This document shows, piece by piece, positions 15,946 to 22,306 of a stretch of DNA of 22,306 nt (position 1 is the stretch's first letter; the number at the start of each line of letters is the position of its first letter). The stretch is from UBA668 sp041178405. Lineage in GTDB: Bacteria; Actinomycetota; Acidimicrobiia; Acidimicrobiales; Ilumatobacteraceae. Both the position numbers and the translations under genes were made by a program. The notes beneath the pieces were generated by a model, which saw only the letters and a list, made by a program, of their open reading frames with translations, made no database searches and was not told where the DNA came from. The stretch spans positions 1-22,306 of the forward strand of contig JBEGVK010000220.1 in the NCBI GenBank assembly GCA_041178405.1. The letters run 5' to 3'.

Positions 15946-16344
15946 TCAGGTCCTGCGGCGCTTGGGCTGGCGGCAGCCGTTGTGGGGTACGGGAGTGACG
16001 TCCTTGATCGAGGTGACCTCGATGCCGGTGTTCTGGATGCTGCGCACGGCGGTGTCGCGGCCCGAGCCCGGACCCTTCACCTGCACCTCGACGCGGCGCA
16101 GGCCGTGCTCCATCGCAGCGCGTGCTGCCTTCTCGGCGGCCATCTGCGCAGCGAACGGCGTGCTCTTGCGCGAGCCCTTGAAGCCGACGCCACCCGACGA
16201 CGCCCAGGCGATGACATTGCCCTCGGTGTCGGTGATGGAGACGATGGTGTTGTTGAACGAGCTCTTGATGTGCACGACACCGTTGGTGACGTTCTTGCGC
16301 TCGCGCTTACGGGGGCGACGGCCGCCCGGCTTCGGCTTGGCCAT
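15946..16344 (-). CDS. rpsK: 30S ribosomal protein S11
   Basis: S11 lies on the small-subunit platform by the mRNA exit. From the ATG at 16344 the protein is 132 residues: a basic N-terminus (MAKPKPGGRRPRKRERKNV), then GVVHIKSSFNNTIVSITDTEGNVIAWASSGGVGFKGSRKSTPFAAQMAAEKAA, and the closing GPGSGRDTAVRSIQNTGIEVTSIKDVTPVPHNGCRQPKRRRT, all highly conserved. Its first base is shared with the rpsM stop (TAATG), so the longer open frame upstream is only the shadow of rpsM. It is followed 5 bp later by rpsD. Confidence 0.98.
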   Translation of the reverse strand: MAKPKPGGRRPRKRERKNVTNGVVHIKSSFNNTIVSITDTEGNVIAWASSGGVGFKGSRKSTPFAAQMAAEKAARAAMEHGLRRVEVQVKGPGSGRDTAVRSIQNTGIEVTSIKDVTPVPHNGCRQPKRRRT

Positions 16345-16724
16345 TACTTCCTCACAGCCTTCTTCTTGTTGGCGACGGTCTTCTTGGGTCCCTTGCGGGT
16401 GCGGGCATTGGTGTGCGTGCGCTGCCCGCGCACCGGAAGGCCCTTGCGGTGACGGATGCCCTGCAGGCAGCCGATCTCGATCTTGCGCTTGATGTCCTGG
16501 GCGACGTCGCGCCGCAGGTCGCCCTCGACGGTGATGTTGCCGTCGACCCACTGGCGGATCTTGTTGATCTCGCTCTCGGTCAGGTTGCGCACTCGCTCGT
16601 TCGGGTCGAGGCCCGTCTCGGCGCAGATGCGCTGCGCTGTCGGCTTGCCGATGCCGAAGATGTAGGTGAGCGAGATCTCGAGCCGCTTCTCGCGGGGGAT
16701 GTCGACGCCGGAAATACGAGCCAT
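16344..16724 (-). CDS. rpsM: 30S ribosomal protein S13
   Basis: S13 is in the small-subunit head and bridges to the large subunit and the P-site tRNA. From the ATG at 16724 (MARISGVDIPREKRLEISLTYIFGIG) the protein is 126 residues. It continues with the helix-two-turn-helix region and ends with GIRHRKGLPVRGQRTHTNARTRKGPKKTVANKKKAVRK, the typical basic tail. This ATG has a GAGAGG ribosome binding site; the upstream extension of the open frame runs back through rpmJ and is not coding. It is 14 bp after rpmJ and overlaps rpsK by one base. Confidence 0.98.
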   Translation of the reverse strand: MARISGVDIPREKRLEISLTYIFGIGKPTAQRICAETGLDPNERVRNLTESEINKIRQWVDGNITVEGDLRRDVAQDIKRKIEIGCLQGIRHRKGLPVRGQRTHTNARTRKGPKKTVANKKKAVRK

Positions 16725-16738
16725 GGTGTGGTGCCCTC

Positions 16739-16852
16739 TCAGCCCTGTCGCTGCTTGTGACGCGGGTTCTCGCAGATCACCATGACGCGTCCATGACGGC
16801 GGATGACCTTGCACTTCTCGCAGATTTTCTTCACGCTCGGTCGGACCTTCAT
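16739..16852 (-). CDS. rpmJ: 50S ribosomal protein L36 (zinc-binding form)
   Basis: L36 is the smallest large-subunit protein. This 37-residue gene, easily missed because of its size, reads MKVRPSVKKICEKCKV and ends ICENPRHKQRQG. The zinc ligands C11, C14, C27 and H32 are all present. A ribosome binding site (AGGA) lies before the ATG at 16852. It sits in its standard place between infA and rpsM. Confidence 0.97.
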   Translation of the reverse strand: MKVRPSVKKICEKCKVIRRHGRVMVICENPRHKQRQG

Positions 16853-16891
16853 GGTGTTCCTGTGACCTGTTCGATGCTCAACGGGATGGGA

Positions 16892-17116
16892 TTACTTGTA
16901 GCGATATGTGATACGGCCTCGGGTGAGGTCGTAGGGGGTGAGTTCCACCTGCACCTTGTCGCCGGGGAGGATTCGGATGTAGTGCATCCGCATCTTCCCG
17001 GAGATGTGCGCCAGGACCTTGTGCCCGTTCTCGAGCTCGACGCGGAAGTTCGCGTTGGGGAGCGCCTCGAGAATCGTGCCTTCGAGCACGATGGCGTCGT
17101 CTTTCGGCTTGGGCAG
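16892..17116 (-). CDS. infA: Translation initiation factor IF-1 (probable CTG start)
   Basis: IF-1 is a one-domain OB-fold factor that binds the ribosomal A site during initiation. The body is unmistakable: LEGTILEALPNANFRVELENGHKVLAHISGKMR, then RILPGDKVQVELTPYDLTRGRITYRYK. No ATG or TTG opens this frame. A GTG at 17089 would give only 65 residues, lacking the conserved charged N-terminus. A CTG at 17116 gives 74 residues (LPKPKDDAIVLEG at the front), matching the family, and has a strong GAGGAGG ribosome binding site 5 nt upstream. I therefore annotate the CTG start; an ATT at 17140 is a less likely third choice. The gene leads the infA-rpmJ-rpsM-rpsK-rpsD-rpoA-rplQ series. Confidence 0.93.
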   Translation of the reverse strand: MPKPKDDAIVLEGTILEALPNANFRVELENGHKVLAHISGKMRMHYIRILPGDKVQVELTPYDLTRGRITYRYK

Positions 17117-17121
17117 AAGGG

Positions 17122-17128
17122 CCTCCTC
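17122..17128 (-). promoter_or_regulatory. Ribosome binding site deciding the infA CTG start
   Basis: GAGGAGG on the minus strand is separated by 5 nt from the CTG at 17116 and is 33 nt from the only GTG. It strongly complements the 16S rRNA tail and is the main reason to place the start at CTG. Confidence 0.65.
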
Positions 17129-17202
17129 GATCGGTGGAATTGCACGGCCAACGAGAGGAATGGATGCCAGGGCACGCCAAGGCTCGCGAGGGCCGAGGAG
17201 CG

Positions 17203-17231
17203 ATGCTACCGCCGCCCCTTCCCAACGCCAA
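17203..17231 (-). promoter_or_regulatory. Candidate sigma-A-type promoter for the infA-rplQ operon
   Basis: On the minus strand TTGGCG (17231-17226) and TAGCAT (17208-17203) are exactly 17 bp apart, each matching its consensus at 4 of 6 positions. Transcription would begin near 17196, leaving a leader of about 80 nt before the infA CTG. It is needed because the pyr operon separates infA from the secY-adk transcript. Confidence 0.5.
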
Positions 17232-17248
17232 GCCCCAGTTCACGGGGA

Positions 17249-17277
17249 TTCGCCGGCCCGGCGAACCGCCGAGGCGG
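17249..17277. repeat. Pair of inverted repeats in the infA/pyrR divergent region
   Basis: Two hairpin-forming sequences stand side by side: TTCGCCG/CGGCGAA with a 3-nt centre (17249-17265) and CCGCC/GGCGG with a 2-nt centre (17266-17277). They lie between the two divergent promoters. They might be regulator sites, or a boundary left by a rearrangement. GC-rich sequence makes such repeats frequent by chance. Confidence 0.3.
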
Positions 17278-17336
17278 CACCGGGACCGGCTGGCACCCCC
17301 GCTGGGGCCGTGTGCCGTTTCTCGCACGGAGCGGTC

Positions 17337-17342
17337 TACCAT
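17337..17342 (+). promoter_or_regulatory. Candidate -10 element for pyrRBC
   Basis: TACCAT fits the loose TANNNT -10 consensus and would start transcription near 17349, giving a ~47-nt leader that begins just before the PyrR-type hairpin. No recognisable -35 is found, so the call is weak. Confidence 0.3.
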
Positions 17343-17357
17343 GCCGGGCAGCGTGAA

Positions 17358-17377
17358 ATGGGTCCCGTGAGGCCCAT
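17358..17377 (+). promoter_or_regulatory. PyrR-binding RNA hairpin in the pyrRBC leader
   Basis: The stretch GGTCCCGTGAGGCC (17361-17374) fits the PyrR-binding consensus ARUCCNGNGAGGYU at 12 of 14 positions. The two differences, the outermost A and U, become G and C and still pair. The stem extends outward through three more pairs to AUG/CAU, giving 7 bp closed by the hexaloop CCGUGA, which fits CNGNGA. It ends 5 nt before the AAGGGGA ribosome binding site of pyrR and there is no U-rich terminator. This suggests translational repression when PyrR binds with UMP/UTP, as described for mycobacteria, rather than attenuation as in Bacillus. Confidence 0.7.
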
Positions 17378-17395
17378 ACGCCAAGGGGAACCGAC

Positions 17396-17920
17396 GTGCC
17401 CACTGCCGACCCGACCGGGCGCACTGTCCTGAGCGCCGACGACGTACGCCGGGCGCTCACCCGCATCGCCCACGAGATCGCCGAGCGCAACCACGGCCTC
17501 GAGGGGGTGGTGGTCGTGGGCCTCCAGAAGGGCGGGGTCTGGGTGGCCGAGGCGCTCGCCGCCGTCCTCCATGGCATCGATCCGTCCCACCCGGTGCCGG
17601 TCGGCTCGATCGACGTCTCCTTCCACCGCGACGACGTCGGCCTGCGGCCCATCGTGCCGGGCCGGGTCACCGACATCCCCGTGCCGCTCGACGGCACCAC
17701 CGTGGTGCTCACCGACGACGTGCTCTTCACCGGCCGCACCGTGCGCGCCGCTCTCGAGGCGCTCCACGAGTACGGGCGGCCGCGGGCGGTCCAGTTGGCG
17801 GTGGTGGTCGACCGCGGACACCGCGAACTGCCCATCAGACCCGATTTCGTCGGCAAGAACCTGCCGACGAGCCTCGACGAGCAGGTGGTCGCCACGCGCG
17901 ACGGCGTGGTGATCCGGTGA
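17396..17920 (+). CDS. pyrR: PyrR: pyr operon RNA-binding regulator / uracil phosphoribosyltransferase
   Basis: PyrR binds pyr mRNA in response to uridine nucleotides and in many bacteria also makes UMP from uracil and PRPP. The 174-residue protein shows GVVVVGLQKGGVWVAEALA, the PRPP-binding loop VVLTDDVLFTGRTVRAAL (residues ~103-120), and VVVDRGHRELPIRPDFVGKNLPTS, which carries the conserved basic surface used for RNA binding. The GTG at 17396 follows the ribosome binding site AAGGGGA by 6 nt. A PyrR-type RNA hairpin lies directly upstream, so the gene probably regulates itself and the two following genes. It overlaps pyrB by 4 bp (GTGA). Confidence 0.96.
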   Translation: MPTADPTGRTVLSADDVRRALTRIAHEIAERNHGLEGVVVVGLQKGGVWVAEALAAVLHGIDPSHPVPVGSIDVSFHRDDVGLRPIVPGRVTDIPVPLDGTTVVLTDDVLFTGRTVRAALEALHEYGRPRAVQLAVVVDRGHRELPIRPDFVGKNLPTSLDEQVVATRDGVVIR

Positions 17921-18858
17921 AGCACCTCCTGTCGATCGAGGATCTCGACCGCGAGCAGCTCGTCGGCCTGCTCGACCTCACCGACCACATGGTCGAGATC
18001 GGCCAGCGGCCCATCCCGAAGGTGCCGGCATTGCGCGGCAAGACCGTCGTGAGCCTCTTCTTCGAGGACTCCACCCGTACCCGCACCAGCTTCGACACCG
18101 CCGCAAAGCGGCTGAGCGCCGACACCATGTCGTTTGCCGTGTCGAGCAGCAGCGTCAACAAGGGCGAAAGCCTGCGCGACACCGTCGAGACGATCTCGGC
18201 GATGGGTGTCGACGCATTCGTCGTGCGCCACAAGAGCAGCGGCGCTCCGGCACTGATCACCAACTTCACCTCGGCCAGCATCGTCAACGCCGGCGATGGC
18301 TGGCACCAGCACCCGACACAGGCCCTGCTCGACTGCTACACGATCCGCCAGTCGCTCGGCCGACGGGACGGATTCGAGGGCCTGCGGATCGCCATCGTCG
18401 GCGATATCCGCCACAGCCGCGTCGCTCGCAGCGATGTGCAGGCCTTCGCCATGCTCGGGGCTCACGTCACGCTGGTGGCGCCGCCCACCCTGCTGCCCCC
18501 GTCCGTCGACGGCTGGCCGGTCGACGTGAGCCACGACCTCGACGCCGTACTCCCCGACCTCGACGTGCTGTACCTGCTGCGCGTGCAGCGCGAGCGCATG
18601 GACGAGGCGCTACTGCCCTCGATGGCCGAGTACTCGACTCGCTACGGGCTCACCGCAACCCGCGCCAAGCGCCTCGCCGCGCACGCCCTCGTGCTGCACC
18701 CGGGGCCGATGAACCGCGGTATCGAGATGGTCGTCGATCCGGCCGAGCTGCCGGGCAGCCGCATCCTCGAGCAGGTCGCCAACGGTGTCGCCGTGCGCAT
18801 GGCGGTGCTGTTCACGCTGCTCGGCTCTGGCGACCAGGGACTGAAGGGAGACGTCTGA
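17917..18858 (+). CDS. pyrB: Aspartate carbamoyltransferase catalytic subunit
   Basis: PyrB makes carbamoyl-aspartate from carbamoyl phosphate and aspartate, the committed step of pyrimidine synthesis. The 313-residue protein has the carbamoyl-phosphate motif FFEDSTRTRTSF (residues 48-59), SSVNKGESLRDT, GWHQHPTQALLD (~129), IVGDIRHSRVARS and HPGPMNRG, all diagnostic. No regulatory PyrI subunit is nearby, as in other actinobacteria. The start is the GTG at 17917, overlapping the pyrR stop. The last base of its stop is the first base of the pyrC ATG. Confidence 0.97.
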   Translation: MKHLLSIEDLDREQLVGLLDLTDHMVEIGQRPIPKVPALRGKTVVSLFFEDSTRTRTSFDTAAKRLSADTMSFAVSSSSVNKGESLRDTVETISAMGVDAFVVRHKSSGAPALITNFTSASIVNAGDGWHQHPTQALLDCYTIRQSLGRRDGFEGLRIAIVGDIRHSRVARSDVQAFAMLGAHVTLVAPPTLLPPSVDGWPVDVSHDLDAVLPDLDVLYLLRVQRERMDEALLPSMAEYSTRYGLTATRAKRLAAHALVLHPGPMNRGIEMVVDPAELPGSRILEQVANGVAVRMAVLFTLLGSGDQGLKGDV

Positions 18859-20183
18859 TGGCACGCACTGCGAAGGGTGGTGCTGCGGCCGGGAGCCGCA
18901 CGGTGCTGCACGGCGGCACTGTTGTCGACCAGCGCGGCGAGCGCCGTGCTGACGTCGTCGTCGCCGAGGGGCGCGTCGTCGCCGTGGGCACAGGAGACGA
19001 CGTCGCGCCTGCGGCTGGCGACCGCGTGCTCGACGCCACCGGATGCATCGTCAGTCCCGGCTTTGTCGACCTGCACGTGCATCTCCGCGAGCCGGGCCGC
19101 GAGGAATCGGAGACCATCGAGACGGGAAGCAGGGCCGCTGCACTCGGCGGATTCACGGCCGTGGTGGCGATGCCGAACACCGATCCAGCGCAGGACTCGG
19201 TCGCCGTCGTCGAGTTCGTCCGCCGGCAGGGCGAGCGCGCCGGACTCTGCGAGGTGCTGCCGTCGGGCTGCATCACCGTCGGCCGGGAGGGCCAGCGCCT
19301 CGCGCCGTACGGCGATCTCGCCGCCGCCGGCGTGCGGCTGTTCACCGACGACGGCAACGGCGTGCAGGACCCGGCGCTCATGCGCCGAGCCCTCGAATAC
19401 GCCCGCCCACTCGGCATCGTGCTGGCACAGCACTGCGAGGTGGCCGCACTCACGAAGGGCGCCGTGATGCACGAGGGTGCGTGCTGCAGCAGGCTCGGCC
19501 TTCCTGGGTGGCCGGCGCTCGCCGAGGAGCTCATGCTGCATCGCGATATCGAGCTCGTGCGTCTCACGGGCACTCCGATGCACTTTCTCCACCTCAGCAC
19601 GGCGAAGAGCGTCGAGATGGTGCGACGTGCGAAGCACGACGGGCTTCCCATCTCTGCAGAGGCCGCACCGCATCACTTCACGCTCACCGACGAGCAGTTG
19701 TCGGGCTACGACCCAGTGTTCAAGGTGAACCCACCGCTGCGCACGGCGGACGACATCGCTGCCATCAAGGCCGGACTCGCCGACGGCACTATCGATGCAA
19801 TTGCGACCGACCATGCCCCGCATGCGCCGCACACCAAGGAGGTGCCGCTCGACCAGGCGCCGCCCGGCATGCTCGGACTCGAGACTGCGCTGGCACTGTC
19901 GCTGGGCGAGTTGGGCATGCCGGTGCGCGACGTGGTTGCCGCACTCAGCTGGAAGCCCGCTGCCATCGCAGGCGTCGCCGACCGGCACGGTCGTCCGGTC
20001 GAGCCGGGTGAGCCTGCCAACCTCGTGGTGTTCGACCCAACGGCCCAGTGGCTGGTCACCGCATCGGGCATGGCGAGCAAGAGCCGCAACACCCCCTACG
20101 CCGGGCGAACCGTCACCGGTCGGGTGCGGCACACGCTCTTCAGCGGTGAGGTCGTCGTCGCCGACGGCAGCGCCACGCGGTAA
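18858..20183 (+). CDS. pyrC: Dihydroorotase (class I)
   Basis: PyrC cyclises carbamoyl-aspartate to dihydroorotate. The 441-residue amidohydrolase shows the metal motif DLHVHLREPG (H73, H75), MPNT, FTDDG, a QHCE histidine segment, HLSTAKSVE, EAAPHHFTL, KVNPPLR and the catalytic ATDHAPH. The FTDDG form is typical of class I enzymes with an aspartate rather than a carboxylated lysine between the metals. It begins with ATG at 18858 in a one-base overlap with pyrB. The operon ends here, facing adk; carAB, pyrD and pyrF are not present in this window. Confidence 0.97.
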   Translation: MARTAKGGAAAGSRTVLHGGTVVDQRGERRADVVVAEGRVVAVGTGDDVAPAAGDRVLDATGCIVSPGFVDLHVHLREPGREESETIETGSRAAALGGFTAVVAMPNTDPAQDSVAVVEFVRRQGERAGLCEVLPSGCITVGREGQRLAPYGDLAAAGVRLFTDDGNGVQDPALMRRALEYARPLGIVLAQHCEVAALTKGAVMHEGACCSRLGLPGWPALAEELMLHRDIELVRLTGTPMHFLHLSTAKSVEMVRRAKHDGLPISAEAAPHHFTLTDEQLSGYDPVFKVNPPLRTADDIAAIKAGLADGTIDAIATDHAPHAPHTKEVPLDQAPPGMLGLETALALSLGELGMPVRDVVAALSWKPAAIAGVADRHGRPVEPGEPANLVVFDPTAQWLVTASGMASKSRNTPYAGRTVTGRVRHTLFSGEVVVADGSATR

Positions 20184-20205
20184 CCGCTGCTGCGTGTCGC
20201 CGCCC

Positions 20206-20865
20206 TCAGTGGCGGTGTGACTCGACAGCGTCGATGAGTCGCCGGAAGACCTCGTCGGGGCTGCCGACGCCGTCGACGATCGCGAGGCGGCCCTTCTTGC
20301 CGTAGTACTCGATGAGCGGCGAGGTCTGCTCCTCATAGAGGTCGAGGCGGCGACCGATGGCCTCCGGCGTGTCGTCGCCGCGGCGGATCACGTCACCGCC
20401 GCAGTTGTCGCAGATCCACGGGTTGTGCTCACGCCCGGTGGAGATGTAGTTGCGCCGGCAGTCGCCGCACACCCGCCGGGCCGAGAGCCGCTCGAGCACG
20501 ATGTCGCGCGACACATCGAGGTCGAGCACCACATCGATCGGGCGATCAGCCGTGAGTTCGTCGAGCGCCAGCGCCTGGGCGACGGTGCGGGGGAAGCCGT
20601 CGAGCAGATAGCCACGCGTCACCGCATCGGCCTCCGAGAGACGGTGGCGGACGATGGCGATCATCACGTCGTCGCTGACAAGGCCACCGCGGGCCATCAC
20701 CTCGCGCGCCATCACGCCCAACTCGGTGCCCTCGCTCACCGCACCACGCAGCACGTCACCGGTGCTGATGTGCGGCACCACGTAGTGGTTCGACAGTCGC
20801 ACGCATTGGGTTCCCTTGCCCGCGCCTTGGCGCCCGAGCAGGATCAGCCGGGCGCCCGGATTCAC
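20206..20865 (-). CDS. adk: Adenylate kinase (zinc-type lid)
   Basis: Adk balances ATP, ADP and AMP. From the GTG at 20865 the protein is 219 residues. The P-loop is GRQGAGKGT (11-19; the usual form is GPPGAGKGT, so two residues are unusual). It continues with HISTGDVLR, GYLLDGFPRT and a lid with four cysteines (C133, C136, C152, C155) forming a zinc site. C-terminal RRLDLYEEQTSPLIEYY is typical. The GTG overlaps the secY stop as GTGA. The longer open frame upstream is a shadow of secY. Its 3' end meets the convergent pyrC with 22 bp between. Confidence 0.97.
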   Translation of the reverse strand: MNPGARLILLGRQGAGKGTQCVRLSNHYVVPHISTGDVLRGAVSEGTELGVMAREVMARGGLVSDDVMIAIVRHRLSEADAVTRGYLLDGFPRTVAQALALDELTADRPIDVVLDLDVSRDIVLERLSARRVCGDCRRNYISTGREHNPWICDNCGGDVIRRGDDTPEAIGRRLDLYEEQTSPLIEYYGKKGRLAIVDGVGSPDEVFRRLIDAVESHRH

Positions 20866-22193
20866 TTCAGGAAGCCCTCGTAGTTCCTCAGCATCAGCTG
20901 GCTGTCGATCTGCCGCATCAGCTCGAGTGCGACACCGACGGCGATGAGCACCGTCGTGCCGGCGAACGGGAAGTTGCGCACGCCGAAGGCCCACAGCAGC
21001 AGGTACGGCAGGATCGCCACCACTGCCACGAACACCGCGCCCGGGAGGGTGATGCGGTTCACGGCCTTGGCGAGATACCGCTCAGTCTGAGGACCGGGAC
21101 GGACACCGGGAATGAAGCCACCCTGGCGCCGGATCTGGTCGGCCTGGCGGATCGGGTCGAAGGCGATCGAGTTGTAGAAGTAGGCGAAGGCCACGATCAT
21201 CACCGAGAAGAGGGTGATGTACACCCAGTTCTGGCTGTTCACCAGGTAGGTGTCGACATTGCGCTGCACCCACGCCCGCCACCCGGTGCCGCTGTTGCCG
21301 CCGAGCAGGTTGGCCACGAGCACGGGCAGGAGCAGGATGCTGCTGGCGAAGATGATCGGCACGACGCCGCTCTGGTTCACCTTCAGCGGGATGTACGTGC
21401 TCTGACCGCCGTACATGCGGCGGCCGACGACTCGTTTGGCGAACTGCACTGGAATTCGGCGCTGGCCGAGTTCGACCCGCACCACCGCCAGCACGATGCC
21501 GATGCACAGCAGCACCAGCAGCGTGAACACGAACCAGCTCTTCTCCTGCCACACCCGGTAGAAGCTCACGGGCAGGTCGCTGACAACGCTGGCGAAGATC
21601 ACCATGCTCATGCCATTGCCGATGCCGCGCTGGCTGATGAGCTCGCCGATCCACATCAGCGTTGCCGTGCCGCCCACCAGCGTGAGCACCACGAGGTAGC
21701 CGCGCGGCCACATGCCGTCGGTGAGCAGCTTCAGGTTCTGCGGGTAGGTCTGTGCAGCGCCGAAGAAGGCATTGCCGTTTCCGTTGCCGAAGATGAACGT
21801 GAGCGCCGTTGCCTGCAGCAGCGAGATGCCGATGGCGAGGTAACGCGTGTACTGCGTGATCTTGCGCTGTCCGACAGCGCCCTCCTGCTGCAGCTTCTCG
21901 AGCTTCGGGATCACGACACCGAGCACCTGCATGATGATGCTGGCGGTGATGTACGGCATGATGCCGAGCGCGAAGATCGCAAAGCTTGAGAACGCGCCGC
22001 CCGAGAACAGGTTCAGGAAGCCGAGGGCTCCACCCGAACGGGCCTGTGTCTTCAGCTGATCGACGGCCGCTCCGTCGATACCCGGTACGCGAACGCCAAC
22101 GCCCAGGCGATAGATCACAATCATTCCAATGGTGAACAAGATCTTGTTCCGAAGGTCGTGCACCTTCAGGACGTTCTTGATATTGGAAAGCAC
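20862..22193 (-). CDS. secY: Protein translocase subunit SecY
   Basis: SecY forms the membrane channel for secreted and membrane proteins, with SecE and SecG. The 443-residue protein has the ten membrane segments expected. It starts MLSNIKNVLKVHDLRNKILFTIGMIVIYRLGVGVRVPGID and contains the plug-region GGALGFLNLFSGGA, the IMPYITASIIMQ helix, GIGNGMSMVIF, and the C-terminal SQLMLRNYEGFLK. The GTG at 22193 has an AAGGA ribosome binding site. The stop overlaps adk, keeping the usual secY-adk pair at the end of the spc operon. Confidence 0.97.
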   Translation of the reverse strand: MLSNIKNVLKVHDLRNKILFTIGMIVIYRLGVGVRVPGIDGAAVDQLKTQARSGGALGFLNLFSGGAFSSFAIFALGIMPYITASIIMQVLGVVIPKLEKLQQEGAVGQRKITQYTRYLAIGISLLQATALTFIFGNGNGNAFFGAAQTYPQNLKLLTDGMWPRGYLVVLTLVGGTATLMWIGELISQRGIGNGMSMVIFASVVSDLPVSFYRVWQEKSWFVFTLLVLLCIGIVLAVVRVELGQRRIPVQFAKRVVGRRMYGGQSTYIPLKVNQSGVVPIIFASSILLLPVLVANLLGGNSGTGWRAWVQRNVDTYLVNSQNWVYITLFSVMIVAFAYFYNSIAFDPIRQADQIRRQGGFIPGVRPGPQTERYLAKAVNRITLPGAVFVAVVAILPYLLLWAFGVRNFPFAGTTVLIAVGVALELMRQIDSQLMLRNYEGFLK

Positions 22194-22218
22194 CGTGGTT
22201 CCTTGGGGAGCGAGGGAC

Positions 22219-22241
22219 TGACGTGACCGGGGTCGACGTCA
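22219..22241 (-). other. Hairpin spanning the end of the upstream gene, before secY
   Basis: On the minus strand TGACGT and ACGTCA pair, continuing after one bulged C with GAC/GTC around a CCCG loop: 9 bp in all. It begins with the TGA stop of the preceding frame. No U-tract follows, so it is more likely an RNA processing or stability element, or a partial attenuator, than a full terminator. Confidence 0.4.
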
Positions 22242-22306
22242 GCGGTTCGTGAACTGGTTGCCCTTTGCGGGCGGACGACCCGAAGCGTAGGGCAACGGGA
22301 TGATGG
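22239..22306 (-). CDS. rplO: Probable C-terminus of 50S ribosomal protein L15 (5' part beyond window)
   Basis: Only 21 codons and the TGA stop (22241-22239) are inside the window: IIPLPYASGRPPAKGNQFTNR. The hydrophobic IIPLPY followed by a basic tail fits the last strand and extension of L15. The position 45 bp upstream of secY is where rplO stands in nearly all bacteria. The identity rests mainly on context, since the fragment is too short to be diagnostic. Confidence 0.55.
   Translation of the reverse strand, partial: IIPLPYASGRPPAKGNQFTNR

Noticed and set aside
20200..20215. CCGCC/GGCGG hairpin in the gap between convergent pyrC and adk as a two-way terminator
   Set aside because: The stem is only 5 bp with no U-tract on either side and overlaps the adk stop; in this base composition it is likely by chance.
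18642..20336. A 564-codon minus-strand open frame under pyrB, pyrC and the end of adk
   Set aside because: It spans three well-supported genes on both strands and gives a low-complexity sequence with no family likeness; it mirrors the codon bias of pyrC.

Overview
This window is a compact, high-GC stretch of housekeeping chromosome from an actinobacterium. The ribosomal proteins, RpoA, the 1136-residue GlmS variant and the zinc-lid adenylate kinase together suggest the class Acidimicrobiia (Ilumatobacter-like). That placement is from memory of protein flavour, not a search. Nearly all genes lie on the minus strand, many with 1-7 bp start/stop overlaps. I see no mobile elements, CRISPR arrays, tRNA or rRNA genes, and no gene-free stretch longer than 300 bases.

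Read in the direction of transcription (high to low coordinates), the window opens with the last codons of a gene that is probably rplO, then secY and adk: the end of the spc ribosomal operon. The order is then broken by a plus-strand pyrR-pyrB-pyrC pyrimidine operon (17396-20183). It converges on adk and diverges from infA, and it sits where many actinobacteria carry map. Its leader contains a hairpin that fits the PyrR-binding RNA consensus just before the ribosome binding site. The minus-strand series resumes with infA (probable CTG start), rpmJ, rpsM, rpsK, rpsD, rpoA and rplQ, the alpha operon.

After rplQ come a small secreted proline-rich protein of unknown function, truA, and rplM-rpsI behind their own candidate promoter. 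Next is a long co-directional run for cell-envelope precursors and cofactor upkeep: glmM and an oversized GlmS (UDP-GlcNAc precursor supply), acpS (acyl carrier protein activation), nnr (NAD(P)H-hydrate repair) and alr (D-alanine). The run ends in tsaE, tsaB, rimI and tsaD (tRNA t6A modification and an N-acetyltransferase), followed by a THUMP/RlmL-like RNA methyltransferase that leaves the window at base 1.

The window is mostly core metabolism and translation. The points that stand out are the enlarged GlmS, the pyr operon lodged inside the ribosomal supercluster with a recognisable PyrR RNA site, the CTG start of infA, the secreted protein beside rplQ, and several starts that look leaderless.
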